A DNA stretch of 7,515 nucleotides. It comes from Bradyrhizobium sp. GTDB taxonomy: Bacteria; Pseudomonadota; Alphaproteobacteria; Rhizobiales; Xanthobacteraceae. Made by a program: the position numbers and the translations under genes. Below the pieces are notes generated by a model. The model had not been told where the DNA came from. It ran no database searches and saw only the letters and a program-made list of their open reading frames with translations. The DNA lies in the NCBI GenBank assembly GCA_028290165.1, contig JAQGKJ010000420.1:1-7515 (forward strand). Direction: 5' to 3'. Positions 1 to 5,931 of the stretch are shown piece by piece (within the stretch, counting starts at the first letter, position 1; the number at the start of each line of letters is the position of its first letter).

Positions 1-878
1 TCCGCAAGCGCGCCGTCGAGCCCCGACAGCAATTGCGCCAGCCGGCCGACCGGGCCGCCTTCATTGGCGTGGGTATCCCAGCCGTCGAAGGCGAGCGCCG
101 CGATCCGCGGGCCGTCGTCGGCCGACATCAGCTTGGCGGCGCCGCGAGCCACCAGCCGCATCGCGCCCGCCTGGTTGGTGCCCGGCTTCGGCTTCATGTC
201 GTCGCCTTGGGCTACCTTGTCGAGCTGCAACCCTTGCGACAATGCCGACGCCAGCGCGGGATCGCGATGTTGATAAAGCTCGACCAGCCGCATCGCGGTA
301 TCGTCGTCGGCCTGCGGCAACGCGACCGGCGCCCAGCCGACCGTCGGCGCCGCGCCGCGCAGCACCAGCGGCGTGGTTGGACCAACGGCAAGCCCGCTCA
401 TCACCCGATCGCCTCTTGGCAAGGCTTCCAGCGCGCGGTTCAGCCAGCCGGACTGCACCCGGCCTGGCCCGGCAAAGCCGCTTTCGAGCACGTCCTGGCC
501 GTCGAAATGCGAAAGGTCGCGATAGGGCGTCGACACCGCATGGATCACCGAAGCGTGCTTCTCCCGATACATCCGCGCAAATTCCGGCATCGAAGGATGC
601 AGCGCGAAGAAGGAATCCAGCATCGTCGCTGCATGCGGGCCTTCCGAAGTCAGCGCGATCGAGCCGTGCAGGCCAGCATAATCGGGATCGCCTATTGGAG
701 CGACGGTGGCGAGGCCGTCGAGCGCGCCGCGCAGGATCACGACGATCAGCCGCGGGTCGCGCCCGTCGGCGGCGCGCGCGAATTTCGGCAAATACGCCCA
801 GGCCGCGAACGCGGCGCCGCCGAGCAGCAGCGCCCGTCGCGAGGTTACGCGTGACATCCGCCCTTCGCAGCAATCCAT
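1..878 (-). CDS. DUF1501 family protein, Tat-type signal (3' end outside window)
   Basis: The frame is open from the start codon to the left edge with no stop, so about 292 residues are visible; the family is usually near 400. From ATG 878 the N-terminus carries S-R-R-A-L-L-L (residues 13-19), a hydrophobic stretch and a likely ARA|AD cleavage site near residue 36. This resembles a twin-arginine signal, so export to the periplasm is inferred. DUF1501 hallmarks follow: VVILRGALDGL (46-56), SHFDGQDVLESG (123-134) and, near the visible end, AFDGWDTHANEGG. The family belongs to the alkaline phosphatase/sulfatase-like superfamily, and its reaction is not established. An ATG at 884 in the same frame overlaps the upstream TGA (ATGA), but GAGGAG lies directly against it. 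ATG 878 has that GAGGAG at 6-nt spacing, so I prefer 878; ATG 857 is also possible. It follows the DUF1800 gene by 2 nt, so the two are almost certainly co-transcribed. Confidence 0.9.
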   Translation of the reverse strand, partial: MDCCEGRMSRVTSRRALLLGGAAFAAWAYLPKFARAADGRDPRLIVVILRGALDGLATVAPIGDPDYAGLHGSIALTSEGPHAATMLDSFFALHPSMPEFARMYREKHASVIHAVSTPYRDLSHFDGQDVLESGFAGPGRVQSGWLNRALEALPRGDRVMSGLAVGPTTPLVLRGAAPTVGWAPVALPQADDDTAMRLVELYQHRDPALASALSQGLQLDKVAQGDDMKPKPGTNQAGAMRLVARGAAKLMSADDGPRIAALAFDGWDTHANEGGPVGRLAQLLSGLDGALA

Positions 879-880
879 CG

Positions 881-2473
881 TCATCTCCTCTGGAATTCCG
901 GCGACATCAGCAACAGCGCCAGCGCCTGCTGTCGCGTCTCGGCACGCTCAATGGTCCGCCGCGTTTCCGCCGACGCGGCATCCGCCGCGGCGAATTCCAG
1001 GAGATCGCGGGGATCGAAATTGTTGGCCACGCGCGAGGCGAGCTGCGCCGAGATGTCGAGCCGCAGCTTCATCCCCTCCGGCGCGCCCCAGGCGGCGTTG
1101 GTGTCGGGAAATCCATTCGGCCCGGCCGGAGTCCACAGCGGCTGGCCCAGCAGATTGAGGCCGCCGAGATAAGGGCCGGGATCTTCGGGAACGCGCGCCA
1201 GCAGCCGGCCTGACGCCACCAGGAATTCGTAAGGAGACCGCAGTTTTGTCAATGGCGCCTGCCAGGCATCGTCGGAATCCAGCAGGGTCGACGTCAGCAC
1301 CTTGAGGTCGCCGTCGGATCTTTGGAACGCGTCCTGCAGCCGCGCCACCAATGGCGGTGGCGGATCGTCGGCCACGAAGTGACGCGCGAATTTGGTCGCG
1401 ATGAATTTCGCGGTAGAGGGATGGCGGGCGATATCCGAAAGCGCCGCTTCTCCCTGCGCCACACCGTTGGCCTCGTAATCCTTGCCGAGCAGCCGCTGCG
1501 CCCCGGGCTGGTGCGCATTGGCGTTAAAGACAAAACTCCCGGGCGCGCCGAGTTGGCCTTGCCGTCCCGCAAAGGTCCAGCCGGTGATGATGCGCGCCAG
1601 CGAGGTGACGTCTTCTTGCGTGTAGCCGCCGCCGACGCCCAGCGTATGCAACTCCATGATTTCGCGCGCCAGGTTTTCGTTCAAGCCGCGCTTGCGGTTT
1701 TGCCCGGCACGCGAGTCCGGGCCGAGCGATCGCTGATTGTCGAGAAAGAACAGCATCGCCGGATGCTGCTCGACCGCCTTCAGCATGTCGCTGAAATGTC
1801 CCAGCACGTGAGGCCGGATCGCCTCGCGCTCGAACGAGCCGGCCCACATCCGCGCCAGCTCGCCCTTGTTGGCCGAGATGCAAAAATGGTTGGACCAGAA
1901 CGCCACCAGCCGCTCGAGGAGGCCGCAATCGGCGAGCACCGCGCGCTGCAGCCGCGCCAAGGCCTCGGCGCGATAGGTTTTCTGGATGATGTTGAGCGGC
2001 TGGGCCGGCTGCGGCGGTTGCTTTGGCGCGTTGGGCAGCGCTGCGTTGGGCTGCATCGCATCGGTGGATTGCATGGACGGGTTGGCGTTGCCGTTTTCCG
2101 GCGCCTTCATCGCGGCTTCTTTTCCCGCGATGTCCATCGCGATGGCGTTGAGCGAGAGATTACGCGTTTGCGGCCTGGCTTCCTTTGCCGGCTGCGCCGG
2201 CGGCGGGCCCTCCGCTGCCGCCGCACCCGATTTTGCTGCCGCCTCACGCGCCTGCTTGACCTCCAGTTGATACGCGAACACCGCCCCGGCCAATGCCGGG
2301 GTCGACTGCAGTCCAGGCATCTCCAGCAGCACGCCGTTGGTGCGGCTCAGTTCGGCTTTGACAAAGCCGCGCGGATCGGAAGCCGCATTGACCAGATCAC
2401 CCGATGCGCCGCCGCGCGCGCCAAATCCGAAGCGGTTGAGCGCGACCAGAGCAGCGTGCGAATCGCGGGCCAT
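881..2473 (-). CDS. DUF1800 domain-containing protein
   Basis: This is a 530-residue protein of the DUF1800 family, whose members are typically encoded next to a DUF1501 gene, as here. Characteristic pieces are the N-terminal ALxALNRFGFGARGG (8-22), AFWSNHFCIS (191-200), the core GLNENLAREIMELHTLGVGG (263-282), YTQEDVTSLARIITGWTF (284-301), SPYEFLVASGRLL further on, and a C-terminal LLLMSPEFQRR. The biochemical role is unknown. Residues about 75-160 form a low-complexity Ala/Pro/Gln/Asn-rich segment that looks like a disordered insertion between the first helices and the conserved core. The frame extends upstream to 2656, but I chose ATG 2473 (MARDSHAALVALNRFG). Family proteins begin this way, an AAGG lies about 8 nt upstream, and the extra 61 residues look non-coding. 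No convincing signal peptide is seen at this start. The gene is first in an operon with the DUF1501 gene. Confidence 0.92.
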   Translation of the reverse strand: MARDSHAALVALNRFGFGARGGASGDLVNAASDPRGFVKAELSRTNGVLLEMPGLQSTPALAGAVFAYQLEVKQAREAAAKSGAAAAEGPPPAQPAKEARPQTRNLSLNAIAMDIAGKEAAMKAPENGNANPSMQSTDAMQPNAALPNAPKQPPQPAQPLNIIQKTYRAEALARLQRAVLADCGLLERLVAFWSNHFCISANKGELARMWAGSFEREAIRPHVLGHFSDMLKAVEQHPAMLFFLDNQRSLGPDSRAGQNRKRGLNENLAREIMELHTLGVGGGYTQEDVTSLARIITGWTFAGRQGQLGAPGSFVFNANAHQPGAQRLLGKDYEANGVAQGEAALSDIARHPSTAKFIATKFARHFVADDPPPPLVARLQDAFQRSDGDLKVLTSTLLDSDDAWQAPLTKLRSPYEFLVASGRLLARVPEDPGPYLGGLNLLGQPLWTPAGPNGFPDTNAAWGAPEGMKLRLDISAQLASRVANNFDPRDLLEFAAADAASAETRRTIERAETRQQALALLLMSPEFQRR

Positions 2474-2511
2474 CGGATTTGCCTTTACGTTTCCTTCGGA
2501 CGCTGCTGCGC

Positions 2512-2534
2512 GTATATTGGCGGGGCGAATATAC
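2512..2534. promoter_or_regulatory. Inverted repeat in divergent promoter region
   Basis: GTATATT (2512-2518) and AATATAC (2528-2534) are perfect 7-bp inverted arms around a 9-nt GC-rich centre. The site lies between the divergent DUF1800 gene (start 2473) and CWC-type gene (start 2589). The arms are AT-rich islands in GC-rich DNA, so they may be -10 elements facing each way or a dimeric regulator site. Function is inferred only. Confidence 0.35.
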
Positions 2535-2588
2535 CGCCGTTCGAGATGAACCCGACATGAAAAACGCAAGGCCTGCTCGGTTGTAATC

Positions 2589-2801
2589 ATGACAAATCGG
2601 TTAGATGAGCCGGTCTCGCGGCGGCTTGCCTGTTCCAGGTGCGGAACGGAATTCACCTGCAGCCTCGCGGGACCGTGCTGGTGCGCCGAGGAAGCCGCCC
2701 GCCTGCCGATGCCGTTCGATGGCGAGGATTGCCTGTGCCGGGATTGTCTGCGGAAGGCGGCGGCCGAATCGGCGAGAGTCGCGGCTCATTCGCCGTCCTG
2801 A
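2589..2801 (+). CDS. Small cysteine-rich CWC-type protein
   Basis: This 70-residue protein has eight cysteines in a pattern matching the cysteine-rich CWC family: C15-x2-C18, C24, C30-W-C32, then C48-x-C50-x2-C53. The CWC signature itself (PCWCAEE, with LPMP following) is intact, and the protein continues as CLCRDCLRKAA. The paired CxxC and CxC groups suggest zinc or another metal is bound. The family has no established function, and the protein is probably cytoplasmic because no signal peptide is seen. ATG 2589 is the first usable start in the frame (an in-frame TGA lies at 2547) but has no good Shine-Dalgarno at normal spacing. A nine-codon frame (ATG 2557 to TAA 2584) ends two bases before it, so coupled translation is possible. 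The gene is divergent from the DUF1800 operon and stands alone on its strand for about 220 bp. Confidence 0.8.
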   Translation: MTNRLDEPVSRRLACSRCGTEFTCSLAGPCWCAEEAARLPMPFDGEDCLCRDCLRKAAAESARVAAHSPS

Positions 2802-2985
2802 CAGGTCTAATTCGAAAGCAACTTTCTAGCGCAGTCGTCTCGCCGGCCGTAGCTGTCTGCATTGCCCGGACCGGTCCGCGTCTCCGTTCAAATTCTTGGA
2901 GAAAATTACGCCATCGATTTACGCTTCTATTACCCTTCCCTGCAGCAGGAATGAGGCGCCATGGATCCGTTAACCCGCTGCAGTT

Positions 2986-3020
2986 AGCTTTCGCTACTAC
3001 GCTACCCGCGAAAGCTTTTT
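2986..3020 (+). terminator. Terminator-like hairpin just ahead of the exported-protein pair
   Basis: AGCTTTCGC (2986-2994) and GCGAAAGCT (3008-3016) form a perfect 9-bp stem with a 13-nt loop. The stem runs straight into a T run (3016-3020). This is the form of a Rho-independent terminator on the plus strand. It would suit the end of the CWC-gene transcript (stop at 2801), but it finishes only 2 nt before the ATG at 3023 of the next gene. There it would also occupy that gene's ribosome-binding region, so it could equally be an attenuator or an RBS-masking hairpin. If translation started at the in-frame ATG 2951, the hairpin would lie inside the coding region. Confidence 0.5.
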
Positions 3021-3022
3021 CA

Positions 3023-3631
3023 ATGTCCCGCTTCATTCTCTATACGTGTATGGCCTTCATCACCGCTTTCGTCGGCGTGACATGGGCAGCACGGGGATTT
3101 CCGATGCACTTTTCCGGTCCGGTAAGCGTGAGCCAGCTGCAGCCGACGGTCACCGCGACGTTTGGCGACCAGAGCGCCAAGGACTATGAACGAAAGATGT
3201 GGGAGGCCGAGCACACCGCGCAGAGCGATGGGGATTCCAAGCTAGACAAGATACGGCTTGAAGCCCTGCAGGCGGGCAATGCCTATGCGATGTCGCCATG
3301 CGATGAGACCATGAAATCGAACCTCATCGCCGCAGTCACGGCCTATACCCGCGCATGGCAGCAAAAAATGGACTGTCCAAGACCACAGAACATGCTGATG
3401 TTTTGCGGTGACAAGAAATTGAAGGAAGTCGCTGCCACTTTTTCGACACCGCTCGACATTCGCGTCAAGGCGGCTCTGCATGAGGCATTCGAGCAGCGCG
3501 GCATCGTCAAGGCCGATTTTCCGCCGGATATGCGTTTCGACGTGCTGCAATTCGCCGGCCCCGGCCTTTGGTCCGAGGAGTCGCCGATATGCCTGCCGCG
3601 GATGCGCGCCTCCGCCGGAGGCGCGCGGTGA
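3023..3631 (+). CDS. Unrecognised membrane-anchored/exported protein, first of a paralogous pair
   Basis: I do not recognise this 202-residue protein. It opens with a hydrophobic segment (MSRFILYTCMAFITAFVGVT, 1-20) with no charge after Arg3, suggesting a signal peptide or anchor with the rest in the periplasm. It has four cysteines downstream (C93, C118, C128, C190). Residues 93-166 resemble residues 69-137 of the next gene's product. The best block is 141-166 (STPLDIR...EA...ADF), with 9 of 26 identities by my hand alignment. C93 and C190 have counterparts in the partner (C69, C159), so they may form one disulphide. C118 and C128 flank a loop the partner lacks. ATG 3023 is chosen because it places the hydrophobic segment at the N-terminus. 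It has no clear Shine-Dalgarno and sits behind a hairpin; in-frame ATG 2951 is the alternative. The stop overlaps the next start by four bases. The DNA looks less GC-rich than its neighbours. Confidence 0.7.
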   Translation: MSRFILYTCMAFITAFVGVTWAARGFPMHFSGPVSVSQLQPTVTATFGDQSAKDYERKMWEAEHTAQSDGDSKLDKIRLEALQAGNAYAMSPCDETMKSNLIAAVTAYTRAWQQKMDCPRPQNMLMFCGDKKLKEVAATFSTPLDIRVKAALHEAFEQRGIVKADFPPDMRFDVLQFAGPGLWSEESPICLPRMRASAGGAR

Positions 3632-4113
3632 ACCGGGCATGGTTCGTGCTGTGGGCTCTCGTGATCTGGCAAGTCGCGGCCTGGACCTTCGCGCCGGCGG
3701 CCCCTCCGCAGCAAATACCTGAGGTCAACCAGGGCAAGGCTTTCGGCTCCAACGAGGACATCGCGGTCGAAACAAGAGTTCGGCAGCGGCAGGCTGCGTT
3801 CAAGACATTGGATCAACCCTGGGGCAGCCGCTGTGCCGGCGAGGAGCGCAAACAGTTCATCAGTGGCCTCAACGAATATTACTATCATCGCCAGAATCAA
3901 ACCGAGCGCTATCCCGAGAATTTCGGCAAGCTCGGCGCGGACTATATCGCGAAGCAGTGGTCGACCACCGACGATCAGCGGATCGACCGGCTGACGCAGG
4001 AGGCTTACACCAAGGGATATTTGAGACCAGCGGATTTTGACGCGGTGGCGGGCAAGATGATCGCAATCGTCGTCAAGGACGAGCGCGTTACCGGAAAAGC
4101 CTGCGCGGGCTGA
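3628..4113 (+). CDS. Unrecognised membrane-anchored/exported protein, second of a paralogous pair
   Basis: This 161-residue protein of unknown family begins with a clear hydrophobic anchor or signal (NRAWFVLWALVIWQVAAWTFA, about residues 2-22), followed by a Pro/Ala-rich stretch. The remainder is polar, mostly helical in appearance and probably periplasmic. Distinct features are C69, the aromatic run EYYYHRQNQ (83-91), the block WSTTDDQRIDRLTQEAYTKG (111-130) leading to ADF (135-137), and C159 near the C-terminus. The C69/C159 pair could be a disulphide. GTG 3628 is chosen: it overlaps the preceding TGA (GTGA), has GGAGG 6 nt upstream, and places the anchor at the N-terminus. ATG 3589, with GAGGAG 8 nt upstream, would add 13 mostly Arg/Ala residues and cannot be excluded. 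The overlap implies translational coupling and possibly a complex with the upstream product. It converges on the GST gene, with 16 bp between stops. Confidence 0.75.
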   Translation: MNRAWFVLWALVIWQVAAWTFAPAAPPQQIPEVNQGKAFGSNEDIAVETRVRQRQAAFKTLDQPWGSRCAGEERKQFISGLNEYYYHRQNQTERYPENFGKLGADYIAKQWSTTDDQRIDRLTQEAYTKGYLRPADFDAVAGKMIAIVVKDERVTGKACAG

Positions 4114-4129
4114 CGCCGTTGCCGGCCAC

Positions 4130-4825
4130 TTACACCGGATAGCCCGGCGATTTGCGCGCCATGCCGTCGAACGCGTCGAGCAATCTCTCGCGCCAAGCGT
4201 AGACCGGATCGTCCTCGGCCAGCAGTTTGAACGGGCTGACGACGCGCGCCCACTGGAATCCGCCGAACACGATGTAGTCGGCGTAGTTCGGCTTCTCACC
4301 GCCGAGATAGGCTTGCGTCTTCAGGGTCAGCCGCATCGGCTCCAGACTTTTGCGAAAGCCCTCGACCGATTTGTCACGCGCGGCGACCACTTCCTCGAGC
4401 GGCCTGCCGAAGCGCGCTTCGCGGGTTTTGCGGAAATACACCGCATCGACCGGTTTCAGATGGCCTGGAATATCCGCGACGATCAGCGGGAACATGCCGC
4501 CGACCACGGTGACGTCGCCCCACCAGTTGATCATGCGGCCGACGGCACGGCCGCCCTCGCCGCCGAACAGCGACGGCCGGTCGGGATAATTGTCTTCCAG
4601 ATAATTGGCGATCGCCCATGAATCGGCGACCGAGGTCTCGCCGTCGAGCAGCACCGGCACCTTTTCGGAATCGTGCGGAGCGATCGCCGCTTTCTCGGTA
4701 AAGCACCAGGGGATCGATTGCGCCGAAAGCCCCTTATGCGCCAGCGCCATTCGCGTCCGCCAGCAGAACGGGCTGAAGGGACGCGCTTCGTCGGTGCCGA
4801 CCAGTTCGAACAGTTTTAAGGCCAT
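4130..4825 (-). CDS. Glutathione S-transferase, LigE-type beta-etherase-like
   Basis: This 231-residue cytoplasmic GST has an N-terminal thioredoxin-like domain (about 1-85) and a C-terminal helical domain. It resembles the LigE beta-etherase branch, whose Sphingobium members cleave beta-aryl ether bonds of lignin dimers with glutathione. Shared features are SPFCWRTRMALAHKGL (18-33; LigE has SPYVWRTKYALKHKG), SEKVPVLLDGE (53-63), DSWAIANYLEDNYPDRPSLF (68-87), YFRKTREARFG...LEEV (130-146), LEPMR (161-165) and YLGGEKPNYADY (173-184). Ser18 is the likely glutathione-contacting residue. Cys21 replaces the Val of LigE and makes an S-x2-C motif. The protein is shorter at the C-terminus than LigE, ending at SPGYPV. 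Such homologues are common in bradyrhizobia without proven etherase activity, so the substrate is open. AGGAG lies 8 nt before ATG 4825. The two palindromic repeats directly upstream leave little room for a promoter, so read-through from the next GST gene is possible. Confidence 0.85.
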   Translation of the reverse strand: MALKLFELVGTDEARPFSPFCWRTRMALAHKGLSAQSIPWCFTEKAAIAPHDSEKVPVLLDGETSVADSWAIANYLEDNYPDRPSLFGGEGGRAVGRMINWWGDVTVVGGMFPLIVADIPGHLKPVDAVYFRKTREARFGRPLEEVVAARDKSVEGFRKSLEPMRLTLKTQAYLGGEKPNYADYIVFGGFQWARVVSPFKLLAEDDPVYAWRERLLDAFDGMARKSPGYPV

Positions 4826-4853
4826 AGCGAAATCTCCTGCCCGACTTTAGCAC

Positions 4854-4936
4854 CGTCATTGCGAGGAGCGAAGCGACGAAGCAATCCATCTTTCCTGCCG
4901 CTCGCTATGGATTGCTTCGCTTCGCTCGCAATGACG
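4854..4936. repeat. Intergenic palindromic repeat, CGTCATTGCGAG type
   Basis: The left arm (4854-4889) starts CGTCATTGCGAG and ends GAAGCAATCCAT. The right arm (4907-4936) is its reverse complement, apart from a 6-nt length difference in the GCGAAGC-rich middle, where the left arm is longer. The loop is 17 nt. From memory this is a family repeated many times between genes in Bradyrhizobium-group genomes. It lies 28 bp upstream of the LigE-like GST start and can form a long hairpin in RNA from either strand. Confidence 0.8.
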
Positions 4937-4949
4937 ACCTATCTATCAT

Positions 4950-5040
4950 CGTCATGCCCGGGCTCGTCCCGGGCATCCACGTCCTTCTTTCCTGGCTGCG
5001 ACACAAGACGTGGATGGCCGGGACGAGTCCGGCCATGACG
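4950..5040. repeat. Intergenic palindromic repeat, CGTCATGCCCGGGC type
   Basis: The two 34-nt arms (4950-4983 and 5007-5040) are reverse complements with three differences and a 23-nt loop. Each arm is also a hairpin by itself: ATGCCCGGG/CCCGGGCAT in the left arm (9-bp stem, 5-nt loop) and ATGGCCGG/CCGGCCAT in the right arm (8-bp stem, 7-nt loop). Two of the three differences form a compensated base pair. The repeat begins 18 nt after the stop of the YfcG-like gene and may end or stabilise its transcript, although there is no T run. The type is, from memory, abundant in the Bradyrhizobium group. Confidence 0.82.
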
Positions 5041-5058
5041 ACAAATGCCTTCTTCAGT

Positions 5059-5766
5059 TCATTTCACCACTGCAGCCGTCTGCCCGAACAACAGCTTGCG
5101 CTCTTCCTCGGTGCGGATCGCCGGCTGGCCGTAATTCGGATTGACCTCCTTGGCCTTGGCGTAGGCGCGCACCGTGGCGGGGCGTTCGCGGATGGTCTCG
5201 AGCCAGCGTTTCAAATGCGGGAAGTCGTCGATGTTCTGTTCCTGGTTCTTATAGGGTACGATCCACGGATAGCTTGCCATGTCCGCGATCGAATAATCGC
5301 CCGCGATAAATTCGCGATCGGCGAGACGCTTGTTGAGCACGCCGTAGAGCCGGTTGGTCTCGTTCACATAGCGGTCGATGGCATATTTGATTTTCTCCTG
5401 GGCGTAGTTGCGGAAGTGATGATTTTGCCCCGCCATCGGCCCGCGCCCGCCCATCTGCCAGAACGTCCACTGGATCGCGTCATAACGGCCGTAGATGTCG
5501 GCGGGCAGGAATTTTCCGGTCTTCTCGGCGAGATACAAAAGCATCGCTCCGGACTCGAAGATCGAGATCGGCTTGCCGACGCCGTTCGGCTCGTGATCGA
5601 CCATCGCAGGGATGCGGTTGTTCGGCGCGATCGCGAGAAACTCCGGCTTGAACTGGTCGCCCTTGCCGATATTGACCGGGAAAATCTTGTATTTCAGCCC
5701 GGCCTCTTCGAGAAACATCGTGATCTTGTGGCCGTTCGGCGTGGTCCAGTAATGAAGGTCGATCAT
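5059..5766 (-). CDS. yfcG: Glutathione S-transferase, YfcG-like (Nu class)
   Basis: This 235-residue cytoplasmic protein closely follows E. coli YfcG, a Nu-class GST with glutathione-dependent disulphide reductase activity (about 215 residues). The N-terminal domain shows MIDLHYWTTPNGHKITMFLE (1-20; T9 and N11 correspond to the glutathione-contacting residues of YfcG), GKGDQFKPEFLAIAPNNRIP (34-53, cis-proline at P53) and SIFESGAMLLYLAEKTGKFL (68-87), with the Glu-Ser pair that binds the gamma-glutamyl group. The C-terminal domain has QWTFWQMGGRGPMAGQNHHF (99-118), VLNKRL (143-148), YSIADMASYPWIVPY (158-172) and RPATVRAY. The frame extends to 5838, but ATG 5766 matches the YfcG start and has AGGA about 9 nt upstream. 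It probably maintains thiol-disulphide balance. It points the same way as the LigE-like GST, 233 bp away, but the two belong to different classes and are not a recent duplication. A palindrome 40-54 bp upstream may regulate it. Confidence 0.92.
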   Translation of the reverse strand: MIDLHYWTTPNGHKITMFLEEAGLKYKIFPVNIGKGDQFKPEFLAIAPNNRIPAMVDHEPNGVGKPISIFESGAMLLYLAEKTGKFLPADIYGRYDAIQWTFWQMGGRGPMAGQNHHFRNYAQEKIKYAIDRYVNETNRLYGVLNKRLADREFIAGDYSIADMASYPWIVPYKNQEQNIDDFPHLKRWLETIRERPATVRAYAKAKEVNPNYGQPAIRTEEERKLLFGQTAAVVK

Positions 5767-5805
5767 GGCGGCGTTCCTGTCTGCTTTTCTGCGTATTTGA
5801 CCAGC

Positions 5806-5820
5806 CATCCAAATTGGATG
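5806..5820. promoter_or_regulatory. 15-bp palindrome upstream of the YfcG-like gene
   Basis: CATCCAAATTGGATG is a perfect inverted repeat (7-bp arms, one central base). It lies 40-54 nt upstream of ATG 5766, where an operator would overlap the transcription start or early leader. A TTGACT on the minus strand (about 5855-5860) could be a -35 element, although no good -10 is seen 17 nt on. The symmetry and position suggest a dimeric repressor or activator site; the regulator cannot be named. Confidence 0.4.
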
Positions 5821-5931
5821 CGATTGCATGAAGTTCACCGCATTGGCGAAGCGAAGTCAATGGCGGGCATTTCACGTGCCGACGAATTGATCTGCGCTGA
5901 AGTAATATGACGGATGCGCCGCGCGATCAGC

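Noticed and set aside
1322..2560. A 412-codon open frame on the plus strand opposite the DUF1800 gene (and similar long frames at 33-854 and 242-1213)
   Set aside because: Products are Arg/His/Gln/Ala-rich with no family features, and they lie antisense to clear DUF1800/DUF1501 coding. High GC content makes such frames common.
2867..2878. 12-bp perfect palindrome CGGACCGGTCCG in the gap after the CWC gene
   Set aside because: It is short, GC-only apart from one A/T pair, with no second copy or placement relative to a promoter that I can show; chance is likely in this composition.
3568..3627. Longer N-terminus (TTG 3568) for the second exported protein
   Set aside because: It adds an Arg-rich stretch ahead of the hydrophobic segment. 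GTG 3628, with GGAGG at 6 nt and the GTGA overlap, is a better start.
4096..4130. Possible terminator between the convergent genes ending at 4113 and 4130
   Set aside because: Only 4-5 bp stems (AGCC/GGCT) and no T run on either strand.
3343..4299. A 318-codon minus-strand frame across the paired exported-protein genes
   Set aside because: It overlaps the LigE-like GST end in another frame and has Arg/Ser/Thr-rich non-family composition. The plus-strand frames have signal segments, ribosome-binding sites and coupling.
4854..5040. Palindromic repeats considered as a CRISPR array or small insertion sequence
   Set aside because: There are no regularly spaced direct repeats with unique spacers, no transposase, and the two elements belong to different repeat types.
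4912..5910. A 332-codon plus-strand frame starting in the palindromic repeats
   Set aside because: Its first part translates the repeats (MPGLVPGIH, MAGTSPAMT), and the rest is antisense to the YfcG-like GST. It is a typical spurious gene call.
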